Positions 43,788 through 52,196 of a stretch of DNA of 64,000 bases are shown here, one piece after another. This DNA comes from Pseudoflavonifractor sp. An184 (GTDB lineage: Bacteria; Bacillota; Clostridia; Oscillospirales; Oscillospiraceae). The stretch's first letter is position 1; each line of letters starts with the position of its first letter. Both the position numbers and the translations under genes were made by a program. The stretch lies in the NCBI RefSeq assembly GCF_002160305.1, contig NZ_NFKI01000004.1:1-64000 (forward strand). The letters run 5' to 3'. Below the pieces are notes generated by a model. The model had not been told where the DNA came from. It saw nothing but the letters and a program-made list of their open reading frames with translations, and ran no database searches.

Positions 43788-43823
43788 GGACCGGGGCACG
43801 CCGGACAAATTTTGAAAAAACAG

Positions 43824-43852
43824 TTGTATTTTCTCCGTCCATCGTGTACACT
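43824..43852 (+). promoter_or_regulatory. Sigma-A promoter for the small membrane protein gene
   Basis: TTGTAT (43824-43829), 17 bases, TACACT (43847-43852). Confidence 0.65.
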
Positions 43853-43888
43853 ATGGACAACAGAATCCGTATGAGGAGGAATTGCCTT

Positions 43889-44059
43889 ATGAAAGTTGCC
43901 CGCTTCGTGCTGAAGATCGTGGCCCTGTCCCTCACCGCCGCCGGCGTCATCTGCGCCATCATCGCCTACTGGGACAAGCTGGCCGAACTGGGGGACTACG
44001 CCAAGACCAAGGTCCAGCAGAAGGCCTGCGCCTCGGAGTATGAGGACTACGAGGAGTAA
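43889..44059 (+). CDS. Small single-pass membrane protein, 56 aa
   Basis: Start ATG at 43889 behind GAGGAGGA. One hydrophobic helix (FVLKIVALSLTAAGVICAIIAYW) followed by an acidic, charged tail ending SEYEDYEE. Such proteins are common and conserved in Oscillospiraceae; function unknown. It has its own promoter and terminator, so it is a monocistronic gene. Confidence 0.75.
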   Translation: MKVARFVLKIVALSLTAAGVICAIIAYWDKLAELGDYAKTKVQQKACASEYEDYEE

Positions 44060-44073
44060 CAAGGGACAAAAAG

Positions 44074-44099
44074 CAGCCGCATTTCGCGGCTGTTTTTTT
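44074..44099 (+). terminator. Terminator of the small membrane protein gene
   Basis: CAGCCGC (44074-44080), 5-base loop, GCGGCTG (44086-44092), then seven T. Confidence 0.85.
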
Positions 44100-44136
44100 A
44101 TTGTCGTAAAGCGGTCCAGGGCGGGAATGGCCGGGC

Positions 44137-44670
44137 CTATTGGGGCCGCTCCGCGGTCCGGTACCACCGCAGCCGGGTCCGGTCCCCGGTGCGGCGCAGG
44201 ATGACCGAGGAGACGATCCCGTCGGCGGTAAACGCGGCCAGGGCCGCCCAGGACGCCGGGGGCGGGATCACGGCAAACAGCCGGACGGCCGCCGGGTGGA
44301 CCCAGTAGACCATGGGGAGCAGGAGAAGCCCCCAGGCCAGGGTAAAGGGGAGGCAGACCCGCCCGTTGAGGTTGCCCAGCTGGCCGCGATAGTCCCAGAA
44401 GGAGACAGAGAAGGCCCTTTGATAAAAGACGGAGACGGCGTACTCCACCGCCGTGGCGGTGAGCCCCCCCACAATCACCAGGAGGACGGGGGAGCGGAGC
44501 ACCGCCCCGGGGAGCAGCAGCACCGCGCAGGCCCCCAGGCCGTACACCGGGCACAGGGGGAGGAGAAGCAGGCACTTCCGGTCCAGATCCCCGCCCGTCC
44601 ACCAGGCGTAGCCCACCTCCAGCAGGAAACCCAGAAAGCTGTAAAAGAGAAAATACCAGAACCACTCCAT
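44137..44670 (-). CDS. Putative ABC-transporter type IV (CmpB-like) membrane protein
   Basis: 177 aa from ATG 44670 (AGGAGG 10 bases upstream; longer in-frame extensions lack an RBS). It begins MEWFWYFLFYSFLGFLLEVGY, continues with CPVYGLGACAVLLLP and EYAVSVFYQRAFSVSFWDY, and ends with several more membrane segments. This is the pattern of the PF06541 ABC_trans_CmpB family, small integral membrane proteins of unclear role. No ATPase partner is adjacent. Confidence 0.7.
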   Translation of the reverse strand: MEWFWYFLFYSFLGFLLEVGYAWWTGGDLDRKCLLLLPLCPVYGLGACAVLLLPGAVLRSPVLLVIVGGLTATAVEYAVSVFYQRAFSVSFWDYRGQLGNLNGRVCLPFTLAWGLLLLPMVYWVHPAAVRLFAVIPPPASWAALAAFTADGIVSSVILRRTGDRTRLRWYRTAERPQ

Positions 44671-44860
44671 CCCGCATCCTCCTGAACGGCGGACCTGTCT
44701 CCGCCCAGATTCGGCCCGGGAGGCGGAGTGGCTCCGTCTCCCGCCGGACAGAGTTAGGATGAGAGGCCGCTCCATGAATCATACGCGGGGAGCCCTGGAA
44801 AAACAACGCCCCCTGCCGCCGTGGAGGAGGCCGGGGGACGGAACAGCGGCGAAGCCGCGT

Positions 44861-45910
44861 TTACAGGGGAGGAAGGGGCTCGTCCAGAGGCGCGGGAGCG
44901 TCCTCCCCCTCGTTGGCCTGCTGGGGCGTGAGGGCGGAGCCGGGCGGCTGGGGGACGAAGGAGACCTGGAGGACGGCCTGGGGCCAGTTCACCTTCACCT
45001 GGGCGTGGAGCCCCTTCTCCTGGGCGGCCCGCTCCAGGAGGGCGACCAGCTCCCCCAGAACGTCCCGGGTGAGATAGCCGCCCCGCCAGTGGAAGACCAG
45101 GGGCTTTTTCTTGCGGATGGCCTGGAGGGCCCGCCGGCCCACCTCCTCCTGCTTGGTAAAGGACAGCTTTTGTTCCCGGTAGAAGAACCGGTCCCCCTGG
45201 GTGCAGGCGGGGGCATGGGTGAGAATGGGCTCATGGTCCCGGAAGATTTTTTTGTCGTCCAGATTGAAGTAGTCGTACCGGATCACCCCGTCTCCTCCCA
45301 GGGAGTTGTCAAAGGTGGCGTCCAGATGGTAATACTGCCCGCCGATCCTCACAATGTTCCAGGCGTGGCGGTAGCGGATGCCCTTGTCCGGGTTGTTCTC
45401 CGAGATGACCACGATGCACCACAGCCCCAGGGCGTCGCACAGGGCCTTCACCGCCTTGGCGATGCCCTCGCACACGCTCACCCCCTGGCCCAGAGGGCCC
45501 AGGATCTCGTGGGAGTAGGGCTTTTTCAGCTTGTCGTACCGCACGTTCTGGCAGATGAAGTCGTGGATGTACCGCTCCTTTTCAACCTCGCTCTTGTCCA
45601 TGGCGGGGCGGGCCAGCTTGGCGATCCGGGCGGACATGGCCCGCTGGTGCTCCCGGATCTTCCCTCTGTCAAAGAGGTACTGGGGCAGAAACTCCACCGT
45701 GGAGGCGGCGGGGTGGACCCGGCAGGAGAAGCCGGTGACATAGAAGATCTCCGGGTGGTCCAGGCGGAGCTGGAACAGGATCTGCCCCAGCTCCTCCATC
45801 TCCAGCCGGGGGACGGGGAAGGCGGGGCGCAGCTCCTCCAGGCCGGTGAGGATGGCGTGGTAGGCCATTTGCCAGGCCTTTCCCATGCGGCTGTGATAGT
45901 AGAACTCCAT
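44861..45910 (-). CDS. Transglutaminase-like domain protein
   Basis: 349 aa from ATG 45910 (AAAGGAGG upstream). The transglutaminase/protease-like core is intact: Cys in GQGVSVCEGIAKA, His in RYRHAWNIV, Asp in HLDATFD. An N-terminal region with DHPEIFYVTGFSC resembles the segment found before this domain in bacterial members. No signal peptide is evident, so it may be cytoplasmic or secreted in another way. Follows lrgB after 14 bases on the same strand, hinting at a shared transcript with the LrgAB pair and a cell-wall role. Confidence 0.8.
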   Translation of the reverse strand: MEFYYHSRMGKAWQMAYHAILTGLEELRPAFPVPRLEMEELGQILFQLRLDHPEIFYVTGFSCRVHPAASTVEFLPQYLFDRGKIREHQRAMSARIAKLARPAMDKSEVEKERYIHDFICQNVRYDKLKKPYSHEILGPLGQGVSVCEGIAKAVKALCDALGLWCIVVISENNPDKGIRYRHAWNIVRIGGQYYHLDATFDNSLGGDGVIRYDYFNLDDKKIFRDHEPILTHAPACTQGDRFFYREQKLSFTKQEEVGRRALQAIRKKKPLVFHWRGGYLTRDVLGELVALLERAAQEKGLHAQVKVNWPQAVLQVSFVPQPPGSALTPQQANEGEDAPAPLDEPLPPL

Positions 45911-45924
45911 GCAGGGTCCTCCTT

Positions 45925-46605
45925 TTAGAGAAACAGGGCCAGCAGGGAGGTGAAGATCCCGCACACACAGATGGCGATGGAGCTCATGGCTCCCTGAATC
46001 TCGCCGATCTCCATGGCTTTGGCGGTGCCCAGGGCGTGGCTGCACGCCCCGATAGCCAGTCCCTCCGCCACCGGGTCGGTGATGCGGAACCACTTGGCGA
46101 ACAGAGGGGCAAACACCGCCCCCACCAGACCGGCCAGAATCACCGCCGCCGCGGCCACCCCCTGGATGCCGCCCTGGCTCTCGGCGATGCCCAGGGCGAT
46201 GGCGGTGGTGACGCTCTTGGGCAGAAGGGAGGCGGTGAGCACGTCCTCCAGCTGGAACAGCCGGCACAGGGCCAGCACGCTGCCCAGGCTGGCCAGGGTG
46301 CCCGCCAGGCACCCCGCCAGGACCGGAAGAAAATACTCCTTGAGGGTGGCGCGCTGGTGGTAGATGTTCAGGGCCAGCACCGCCGTCACCGGCCCCAGCA
46401 TCATCTGGATCAGGCCGGCCCCCTGGTTGTAGTGCTCCAGGGGGATGTGAAAGACAGCCAGAATGGCGATGATCAGCACGCCGGCGATGATCAGGGGGTT
46501 GCACAGCACCCACCCGGTTTTCTTCTGGACCCACAGCCCGGCGCACCAGGCGGCGGCGGACAGGGCCAGACCGAAAAACGGAGAGGTCAGAATCGCGTCA
46601 AACAT
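45925..46605 (-). CDS. lrgB: LrgB/CidB-family membrane protein
   Basis: 226 aa, about seven hydrophobic segments. Family landmarks: the N-terminal third LCNPLIIAGVLIIAIL, the central LLPKSVTTAIALGI with SQGG, and SHALGTAKAMEIGEIQGAMSS near the C-terminus. LrgAB/CidAB pairs modulate murein hydrolase activity and can export pyruvate. It overlaps lrgA by 8 bases, so the two are coupled; GGAAGGAGG lies inside lrgA. Confidence 0.9.
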   Translation of the reverse strand: MFDAILTSPFFGLALSAAAWCAGLWVQKKTGWVLCNPLIIAGVLIIAILAVFHIPLEHYNQGAGLIQMMLGPVTAVLALNIYHQRATLKEYFLPVLAGCLAGTLASLGSVLALCRLFQLEDVLTASLLPKSVTTAIALGIAESQGGIQGVAAAAVILAGLVGAVFAPLFAKWFRITDPVAEGLAIGACSHALGTAKAMEIGEIQGAMSSIAICVCGIFTSLLALFL

Positions 46606-46969
46606 GGCGGTCCTCCTTCCGGTTCCGGTGGCGGAGCATCAGCAGCCGCACCGTCCACCCGGTGATCAGATAGACCACCGGCGTGGTGAGCACAATGATA
46701 AGGAGCAGGGGGACCAGCTGGCTTTTCAGCAGCTCTATATGCTCCAGCAGCCCCACAAAGGAGGGCAGAAAGAAAAAGGCCATATTGGCCACCAGAAAGT
46801 GGGAGGCGGTTTGGATGTGCCGGTCCTTCACCACGCCGGTGAGCAGCAGGACCATCAGCAGCACCATGCTGATGACGCTGGCCGGAAAGGCCACCGGGAG
46901 AAGGGCCGCCACCCCCTCTCCCACCAGACAGATCCCAAAGATCAGGGCAAGCTCGCCCATAATGTTCAT
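46598..46969 (-). CDS. lrgA: LrgA/CidA holin-like protein
   Basis: 123 aa, four membrane helices. It contains LIFGICLVGEGVAALLP, the typical PxxVIGM-like segment as PASVISMVLLMVLL, and ANMAFFFLPSFVGLLEHIELL, a clear CidA/LrgA signature. First gene of lrgA-lrgB-(transglutaminase). RBS AAGGAGAG 9 bases upstream. Confidence 0.9.
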   Translation of the reverse strand: MNIMGELALIFGICLVGEGVAALLPVAFPASVISMVLLMVLLLTGVVKDRHIQTASHFLVANMAFFFLPSFVGLLEHIELLKSQLVPLLLIIVLTTPVVYLITGWTVRLLMLRHRNRKEDRHV

Positions 46970-47830
46970 GGAATGATTCTCTCCTTGTTGATTTAAGATT
47001 TCTGTGGAAACGGCAAAAATTCAGGGCGGGGCGGGCCCCGTCCTGACGAAACAATGTGTGGGGAATGCGTGTGGGAAGGCGGGCGGCCCGGTGAGGCGGC
47101 CCTGCGGAAGGTGTGCCACCCTTGAGACGGGCGAGTCTTGGACCCGCCCCTACAGCGGGGATACAGGAACGGCTGTGTTTTTTCGTAGTGACCGGTCCCT
47201 GACGGCCCATTGGTTAAAGGATCGCTTTCCGGGATACGGCGGGAGGGGCAAGCCCCTCCCCTACGGGATTTAAAAAAATTTGCCGGAATCGGGTAGGGGA
47301 GCCCCTTGGGGCTCCCGCCGGGGGCATATCAAGGGGGCACCCTCATCCGTCACGGCTTCGCCGTGCCACCTTCCCCCTGGAAGGGGGAAGGCTTTGCGGG
47401 CGACCGCAAGGGTCGCCCCTACGGCATAACACGCGCCGGGAGCGTTGGCTCATCAAAGCCAGGCGCAGAAGTTGAGCCGCATCAGCTGCAATTTCTGAGC
47501 CGCCAGGGCCCAGTGGCCCGGCGGGAATTTAGACACCCACTCAAATTTTGCGCGCCGGAAATGACGCACCAACTACCAGGAGGGCATCTCCCGTAATGGG
47601 GTCCGGGGAAAGCGGCCTATGGGCCTAGGCGGAGCGAAGCGCAGCCGTAGCCCATCGGACGCGTCCCCGGGGGCGTTTTGCCTACTTTGCCGCCATGGGC
47701 AAAGTAGGTCGCCGCCCGCAGGCGGCGAAATCCCCCTGCGGGAAACCACAGGAGCGGCGCGCCGAGTCGTCGCGCCATACAGAGGGCGAAAACCCTCCCA
47801 CGCGGGCGGCCACATGGGCCGCCCCTACAA
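46970..47830. repeat. Mosaic of dispersed intergenic repeats upstream of lrgA
   Basis: About 860 bases without a credible gene. Modules: GGGAGGGGCAAGCCCCTCCC hairpin, GGGCGACCGCAAGGGTCGCCC, CCTCATCCGTCACGGCTTCG with CCTTCCCCCTGG, and the ATTTTGCGCGCCGGAAAT module (about 47431-47603, core 47545-47562). Shared with 4750-5610 and 8815-9480. Confidence 0.7.
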
Positions 47831-47838
47831 AAAGAAAT

Positions 47839-49098
47839 TTAATCCCAAATCGCGGTGGCGAAGTAATCCTCCGGCGTCTCGGCCCGCCGGATGAGGCGGG
47901 TGGAGCCGTCCTCGCACAGGAGGACCTCGGCCGAGCGCAGGCGGCCGTTGTACTGATATCCCATGGCGTGGCCGTGGGCGCCGGTGTCGTGGATGACCAG
48001 CAGGTCGCCGATGTTGATCTCCGGCAGCATGCGGTCGATGGCGAACTTGTCGCTGTTCTCGCACAGGGAGCCGGTGACGTCGTACTTGTGGTCGCAGGGG
48101 GCGTCCTCCTTGCCCATGACGGTGATGTGGTGGTAGGCCCCGTAGATGGCCGGGCGCATCAGGTTGGAGGCGCAGGCGTCCACCCCGATGTACTCCTTGT
48201 AGATGTGCTTCTGGTGGAGCACCTTGGTGACCAGATGGCCGTAGGGGGCCAGCATGAACCGGCCCAGCTCGGTGCAGATGGACACGTCGTCCATGCCCGC
48301 GGGGACCAGCACCTCCTCATAGGCGCGCCGCACCCCCTCGCCGATAACGGCGATGTCGTTGGCGGGCTGCTCCGGGCGGTAGGGGATGCCCACGCCGCCG
48401 GACAGGTTGATGAAGGTGATGTGAGCTCCCGTCTCATTCTTCAGGTCCACCGCCAGCTGGAACAGAATCTTGGCCAGGGCGGGGTAGTAGTCGTTGGACA
48501 GGGTGTTGGAGGCCAGGAAGGCGTGGATGCCGAACTCCTCGGCCCCCATCTCCTTCAGGCGCTTGAACGCCTGGGCGATCTGCTCCCGGGTCATGCCGTA
48601 CTTGGCCTCTCCGGGGTTGTCCATCACCTGGAATCCCTCCTTGCTCTCCCCCAGCTGGAAGGTGCCGCCGGGGTTGAAGCGGCAGGAGATTTTCTTGGGG
48701 ATGTACCCGATGGTGTCCTTCAGAAAGTCGATGTGGGTGATGTCGTCCAGGTTGATGGTGGCCCCCAGCTGGGCGGCCAGAGCGAACTCCTCCGCCGGGG
48801 TGTCGTTGGAGGAGAACATGATCTCCCCGCCCTGGAAGCCGCAGCGGTCGGACATCATCAGCTCGCACAGGGAGGAGCAGTCCACGCCGCAGCCCTCCTC
48901 CTTCAAAATCTTCAAAATCTGGGGATTGGGGGTGGCCTTCACGGCGAAGAACTCCTTATAGCCGGGGTTCCAGGCAAAGGCGGCCTTCAGGGCCCGGGCG
49001 TTCTCCCGGATGCCCTTCTCGTCGTACAGATGGAAGGGGGTGGGGTACTGCTTGACAATCTCCTGGAGCTGTTCCAGGGTGACAAACGGTTTTTTCAT
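47839..49098 (-). CDS. lysA: Diaminopimelate decarboxylase-like PLP enzyme
   Basis: 419 aa. Fold-III PLP decarboxylase. The PLP lysine is Lys54 in FFAVKATPNP; HAFLASNTL, NLSGGVGIPYRP (phosphate-binding Gly-rich loop) and TELGRFMLAPYG follow, with CASNLMRPAIYG and the C-terminal active-site DVTGSLCENSDKFA. It would convert meso-diaminopimelate to lysine. It is a divergent branch seen in clostridia and could act on a related substrate; no lysine-pathway gene lies next to it. Own promoter just upstream. Confidence 0.85.
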   Translation of the reverse strand: MKKPFVTLEQLQEIVKQYPTPFHLYDEKGIRENARALKAAFAWNPGYKEFFAVKATPNPQILKILKEEGCGVDCSSLCELMMSDRCGFQGGEIMFSSNDTPAEEFALAAQLGATINLDDITHIDFLKDTIGYIPKKISCRFNPGGTFQLGESKEGFQVMDNPGEAKYGMTREQIAQAFKRLKEMGAEEFGIHAFLASNTLSNDYYPALAKILFQLAVDLKNETGAHITFINLSGGVGIPYRPEQPANDIAVIGEGVRRAYEEVLVPAGMDDVSICTELGRFMLAPYGHLVTKVLHQKHIYKEYIGVDACASNLMRPAIYGAYHHITVMGKEDAPCDHKYDVTGSLCENSDKFAIDRMLPEINIGDLLVIHDTGAHGHAMGYQYNGRLRSAEVLLCEDGSTRLIRRAETPEDYFATAIWD

Positions 49099-49166
49099 GG
49101 GTCATCGCTCCTTACGCGTTCTCTTTCTCTTGGGAGCCCTCGGGCCTCCAGGTCAAAATCAGTATT

Positions 49167-49195
49167 AGTTTATCCAGTTTTCCCGGGAAAGTCAA
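49167..49195 (-). promoter_or_regulatory. Sigma-A promoter of the diaminopimelate decarboxylase-like gene
   Basis: On the minus strand TTGACT (49195-49190), 17 bases, TAAACT (49172-49167). Confidence 0.65.
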
Positions 49196-49249
49196 TGAAA
49201 AGAAGGGCGTGCAGAGAAAAAAGCGGGGGCAGGCCGGGACAGGTTTTTC

Positions 49250-49278
49250 TTGCGTTTTCCCGCCAACTCTGATACAAT
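49250..49278 (+). promoter_or_regulatory. Sigma-A promoter of uraA
   Basis: TTGCGT (49250-49255), 17 bases, TACAAT (49273-49278). The transcript has a leader of about 140 bases. Confidence 0.65.
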
Positions 49279-49307
49279 AGAGAAAATTTGCGGAGAGGGG
49301 AGTATCC

Positions 49308-49387
49308 ATGGACGGGTTTGGAGACATGCTTTCAATGGCGCTCTGCTCTTTGTGTTCCTGACAATCACCGTGTGATTGTCTTTTTTT
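49308..49387 (+). promoter_or_regulatory. uraA leader: 17-aa leader peptide coupled to an intrinsic attenuator
   Basis: A short frame (ATG 49308 to TGA 49359-49361, MDGFGDMLSMALCSLCS) has the ribosome site GGAGAGGGGAG. Its stop codon lies in the first arm of a perfect hairpin, GACAATCAC-CGT-GTGATTGTC (49360-49380), followed by seven T. A ribosome reaching the stop would cover the stem and allow read-through, as in pyrBI-type attenuation. I see no clear PyrR-binding consensus. Confidence 0.6.
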
Positions 49388-49423
49388 GTGTGGATACAGA
49401 CGAAAAAGAAGGGAGAAACAACC

Positions 49424-50800
49424 ATGAATCAACCCCAAGGCATCTACGACGCCCGGCAGCTGGGGCGGCCCAAAATGTTTGTGCTGGGCGCTCAGCACAT
49501 GTTTGCCATGTTCGGCGCCACTGTTCTGGTTCCCGCGCTCACGGGAATGTCCGTTTCCGCAACGCTTTTGTTTGCGGGGCTGGGGACGCTGCTGTTCCAC
49601 TTTCTGACCAAGTGGAAGGTGCCCGCCTTTTTGGGCTCATCCTTTGCGTTTATCGGCGGCTATCAGGCCATCGCCCCCATGATTGCCAATGAGGACGGAA
49701 GCCTGTCCTCCAACACGGAGATGCTCCCCTACGCCTGCTTCGGCGTGGTGCTGGCGGGACTCCTCTATGTGGTGCTGGCCGCCCTCTTCAAGGTGTTCGG
49801 CACCAAGGCGGTGATGCGCTATTTCCCGCCCATCGTCACCGGCCCCATTATCATCTGCATCGGCCTGACCCTCAGCTCCATCGCCATCACCAACTGCCGC
49901 TCCAACTGGGCCATTGCCCTGGTGGCCATCGCCATTGTGGTGGTGTGCAACATCTGGGGCAAGGGCATGGTGAAGATCATCCCCATCCTCCTGGGCGTGG
50001 TGGGCTCCTATGGAGTGGCCGCCGTCTGTCAGGCCGCGGGAATGGAGGTCATGGACCCGGCCAAGGTCCAGGCCCTGCTGGACGCCCCCTGGATCGGCCT
50101 GCCCTTCCGGTTTGAGGACACCCTGTTCGGCCTGTTCAGCCGGCCCAATGTGGACTCCGGTATGCTGCTCACCTCGGCGGTGACCATTATGCCCCTGGCC
50201 CTGGCCACCATGGTGGAGCACATCGGCGGCATCTGCGCCATCTCCTCCACCTGCGAGCGGAATTTCCTTCAGGACCCGGGCCTCCACCGCACTCTGCTGG
50301 GCGACGGCATGGCCACCTCTCTGGCCGCTTTGTTCGGGGCCCCGGCCAACACCACCTACGGGGAGAACACCGGCGTGCTGGCCCTGTCCCGGGTCTATGA
50401 CCCACGGGTCATCCGCATCGCCGCGGGACTTGCCATCCTGCTGTCCTTCTCCCCCAAGTTCGCGGCCCTGGTGTCCGCCATGCCCACCGCCACCATGGGC
50501 GGCGTGTCCATGGTCCTCTACGGCATGATCTCCGCTGTGGGCGTGCGCAACATTGTGGAAAATCAGGTGGACTTCACCAACAGCCGTAACGTCATCATCG
50601 CCGCCATCATCATGGTGCTGGCCATCGGAGTCAACTACTCCGGGGCGGTGACCTTCTCTGTGGGGTCCATTGAGGTGAGCCTGTCCGGCCTGGCGGTGGC
50701 CGCCATCGCCGGCATCGCTCTGAATGCCGTTCTGCCGGGCAAGGACTACGAGTTCGGCGAGGACGAGAAGGGAGACACCTCGGTCAATTTCCAGGTCTGA
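49424..50800 (+). CDS. uraA: Uracil/xanthine permease (NCS2 family)
   Basis: 458 aa from ATG 49424 (GAAGGGAG upstream), with about 14 hydrophobic segments. Family signature: LGAQHMFAMFGATVLVP at the N-terminus, FLGSSFAFIGGYQAI, the substrate-site GAPANTTYGENTGVLALSRVYD, and ATMGGVSMVLYGMI. It imports uracil or a related base by proton symport; the UraA-type is favoured because of the GENTG segment. The attenuated leader supports pyrimidine control, though that is inference. Confidence 0.9.
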   Translation: MNQPQGIYDARQLGRPKMFVLGAQHMFAMFGATVLVPALTGMSVSATLLFAGLGTLLFHFLTKWKVPAFLGSSFAFIGGYQAIAPMIANEDGSLSSNTEMLPYACFGVVLAGLLYVVLAALFKVFGTKAVMRYFPPIVTGPIIICIGLTLSSIAITNCRSNWAIALVAIAIVVVCNIWGKGMVKIIPILLGVVGSYGVAAVCQAAGMEVMDPAKVQALLDAPWIGLPFRFEDTLFGLFSRPNVDSGMLLTSAVTIMPLALATMVEHIGGICAISSTCERNFLQDPGLHRTLLGDGMATSLAALFGAPANTTYGENTGVLALSRVYDPRVIRIAAGLAILLSFSPKFAALVSAMPTATMGGVSMVLYGMISAVGVRNIVENQVDFTNSRNVIIAAIIMVLAIGVNYSGAVTFSVGSIEVSLSGLAVAAIAGIALNAVLPGKDYEFGEDEKGDTSVNFQV

Positions 50801-50862
50801 GGCAAGTCTGAAAGTCGGATACAGAGAACCTAAAAAAACGATTAAATCCAGACAAAGGTCCT

Positions 50863-50891
50863 TGCGCCGCTGAATAAAATGCGTTAGAATG
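50863..50891 (+). promoter_or_regulatory. Sigma-A promoter of the 147-aa helical protein gene
   Basis: TTGCGC (50863-50868), 17 bases, TAGAAT (50886-50891). AACAGGAGG precedes the ATG at 50936. Confidence 0.6.
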
Positions 50892-50935
50892 AAGCCAGTA
50901 CACGGGAAACCGTACGAAACAGGAGGTACGAAATC

Positions 50936-51379
50936 ATGGGATTTTCGGATAATTTGACTGAAATGGCCACCGATCTGGCTCAGAGCGTGGCCGCCACGTC
51001 TAAGCGCCTGGCGGAGGCCGGCGTGGCCACCTCCAAGCGTGTGGCGGAGATCGCCAAGCTCTCTGCCTCCAACCTGGCGGAGGAGGGCGGAATCAAGAAG
51101 GCCTATGTGGAGCTGGGCAAGCTCTACTATGCCGAGCACGGAGCCACTCCCGACGCGGGCTACGCCGCCGCCTGTGAGAAGATCGCCGCCGCCAAGGCCA
51201 CCATCGAGGCCAATAATGAGCGGATCGCTCAGCTGAAGGCCGAGGCCAAGGCGGACGGAGAGGTCATCGACGCCGACGAGGTGGAGGAGGCCGTGGAGGC
51301 CGAGATCGTGGCCGAGCAGGCCGCCGAGGCGGAAGGGGAGGAGACCCCCGCCGAAGAGGAAGCCAAACCCGAGGAATAA
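50936..51379 (+). CDS. Conserved hypothetical helical protein, 147 aa
   Basis: No named family recognised. The first 40 residues are amphipathic helix with Ala/Ser/Thr/Lys repeats (two imperfect units around AATSKRLAEAG and VATSKRVAEIA), then KAYVELGKLYYAEHG, a long charged helix (ANNERIAQLKAEAKAD) and a very acidic Glu/Ala-rich tail. The middle resembles small zinc-ribbon-lacking relatives of clostridial cytoplasmic proteins. It is monocistronic with its own promoter and terminator, suggesting good expression. Confidence 0.7.
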   Translation: MGFSDNLTEMATDLAQSVAATSKRLAEAGVATSKRVAEIAKLSASNLAEEGGIKKAYVELGKLYYAEHGATPDAGYAAACEKIAAAKATIEANNERIAQLKAEAKADGEVIDADEVEEAVEAEIVAEQAAEAEGEETPAEEEAKPEE

Positions 51380-51394
51380 GGAAAAAGACAGACA

Positions 51395-51422
51395 GAGGGC
51401 GGAGCTTTGCGGCTCCGCCCTC
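51395..51422 (+). terminator. Hairpin terminator after the 147-aa protein gene
   Basis: 11-bp stem GAGGGCGGAGC / GCTCCGCCCTC (51395-51405, 51412-51422). The T-run is poor. Confidence 0.55.
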
Positions 51423-51468
51423 TCAGCATGTCAAAAAACTTGTGCAGAATAAAAGCCGCCCGAGTCTG

Positions 51469-51607
51469 GGCGGGGGAGCTCGAGGGGGCGGCAGCCCGCC
51501 TCGAGTGGGATCGAATGCCCTGAATGCCTTGCTTGGCAAGGCGTTCAGCGAGCGCAGCGAGGACTTTTCCGCCGCGCAGCGGTGGGAAAGTATTGGCATT
51601 TTTCAGG
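51469..51607. repeat. 140-bp intergenic repeat, copy B
   Basis: Second copy of the repeat at 1657-1796, same orientation, differing mainly in small substitutions (for example CTTGGC for CACGGC). It joins directly to the long hairpin at 51602. Confidence 0.8.
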
Positions 51608-51672
51608 CTGTCGGAAAAGTCCCCGGACTTTTCCGACAGCCTGAAAGGGCGGAGCCTTGCGGCTCCGCCCTT
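51602..51672 (-). terminator. Two adjacent hairpins downstream of the desulfoferrodoxin gene
   Basis: A 12-bp stem with TTGC loop (51645-51656 with 51661-51672), followed on the minus strand by a 21-bp perfect stem with only a 2-base loop (51602-51622 with 51625-51645). The second is unusually long for a terminator. Confidence 0.6.
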
Positions 51673-51702
51673 TGTTATACTTCAGCGATTGATAAAACGG
51701 GA

Positions 51703-52071
51703 TCAGGCCTTCCACAGCCCGTGGAGGTTGCAGTAGGCATAAGCGGCGACTGTCTGGTCTCCCTCGGCCAGGGCAAAGACCGCCTGGGGCTTCTCGCCGG
51801 GCTTCAGGTGCTTGATCTGGCTGCCCTTCTGGGTCTCCAGAACAATCCATTCGATGAAGTGCTCGGGGAGCATGGGGTGCTCCACGGCGCCCACCGTCAC
51901 GGTGACCTGGCTGCCCTCGGCCTTCACCACGGGGACATGCTTCTCCACGGCGGCGTCGGTGGTGCCGGGGACGATCTCGGTCATCTTCTGGCCGCAGCAC
52001 ATGACAGGCACGCCGCTGGACTTCACAAAGGTGATAATGTTTCCGCAATGCTCACAGACATAGAATTTCAT
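51703..52071 (-). CDS. dfx: Desulfoferrodoxin / superoxide reductase
   Basis: 122 aa from ATG 52071 (GGAGGGATC upstream). It reduces superoxide to peroxide without making oxygen, a mark of strict anaerobes. The N-terminal rubredoxin-like iron site has CEHCG and VMCCGQKM; the catalytic Fe(His)4Cys site is supplied by EKHVPV, VEHPMLPEHFIEW and the C-terminal YCNLHGLW. Both centres are complete (2Fe-type). Own promoter with palindrome upstream. Confidence 0.93.
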   Translation of the reverse strand: MKFYVCEHCGNIITFVKSSGVPVMCCGQKMTEIVPGTTDAAVEKHVPVVKAEGSQVTVTVGAVEHPMLPEHFIEWIVLETQKGSQIKHLKPGEKPQAVFALAEGDQTVAAYAYCNLHGLWKA

Positions 52072-52138
52072 AGCGATCCCTCCAGTTGTCATTGGTGTTG
52101 GTATTTGGCATCTGTTTTGGGTGGACTGTTCTGAGATA

Positions 52139-52189
52139 GGATATGTATATATCCGGGAATAATATACCAGTTCTCTAGGAAAAAGTCAA
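52139..52189 (-). promoter_or_regulatory. dfx promoter with downstream palindrome
   Basis: On the minus strand TTGACT (52189-52184), 17 bases, TATATT (52166-52161). The near-palindrome GGATATGTATATATCC (52139-52154) follows at the expected start site and could be a redox-regulator operator. Confidence 0.6.
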
Positions 52190-52196
52190 TGGTGGG

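Noticed and set aside
44671..44775. N-terminal extension of the CmpB-like membrane protein
   Set aside because: The extension is Arg/Ser-rich and lacks an RBS, while ATG 44670 has a well-placed AGGAGG and starts the family's first helix.
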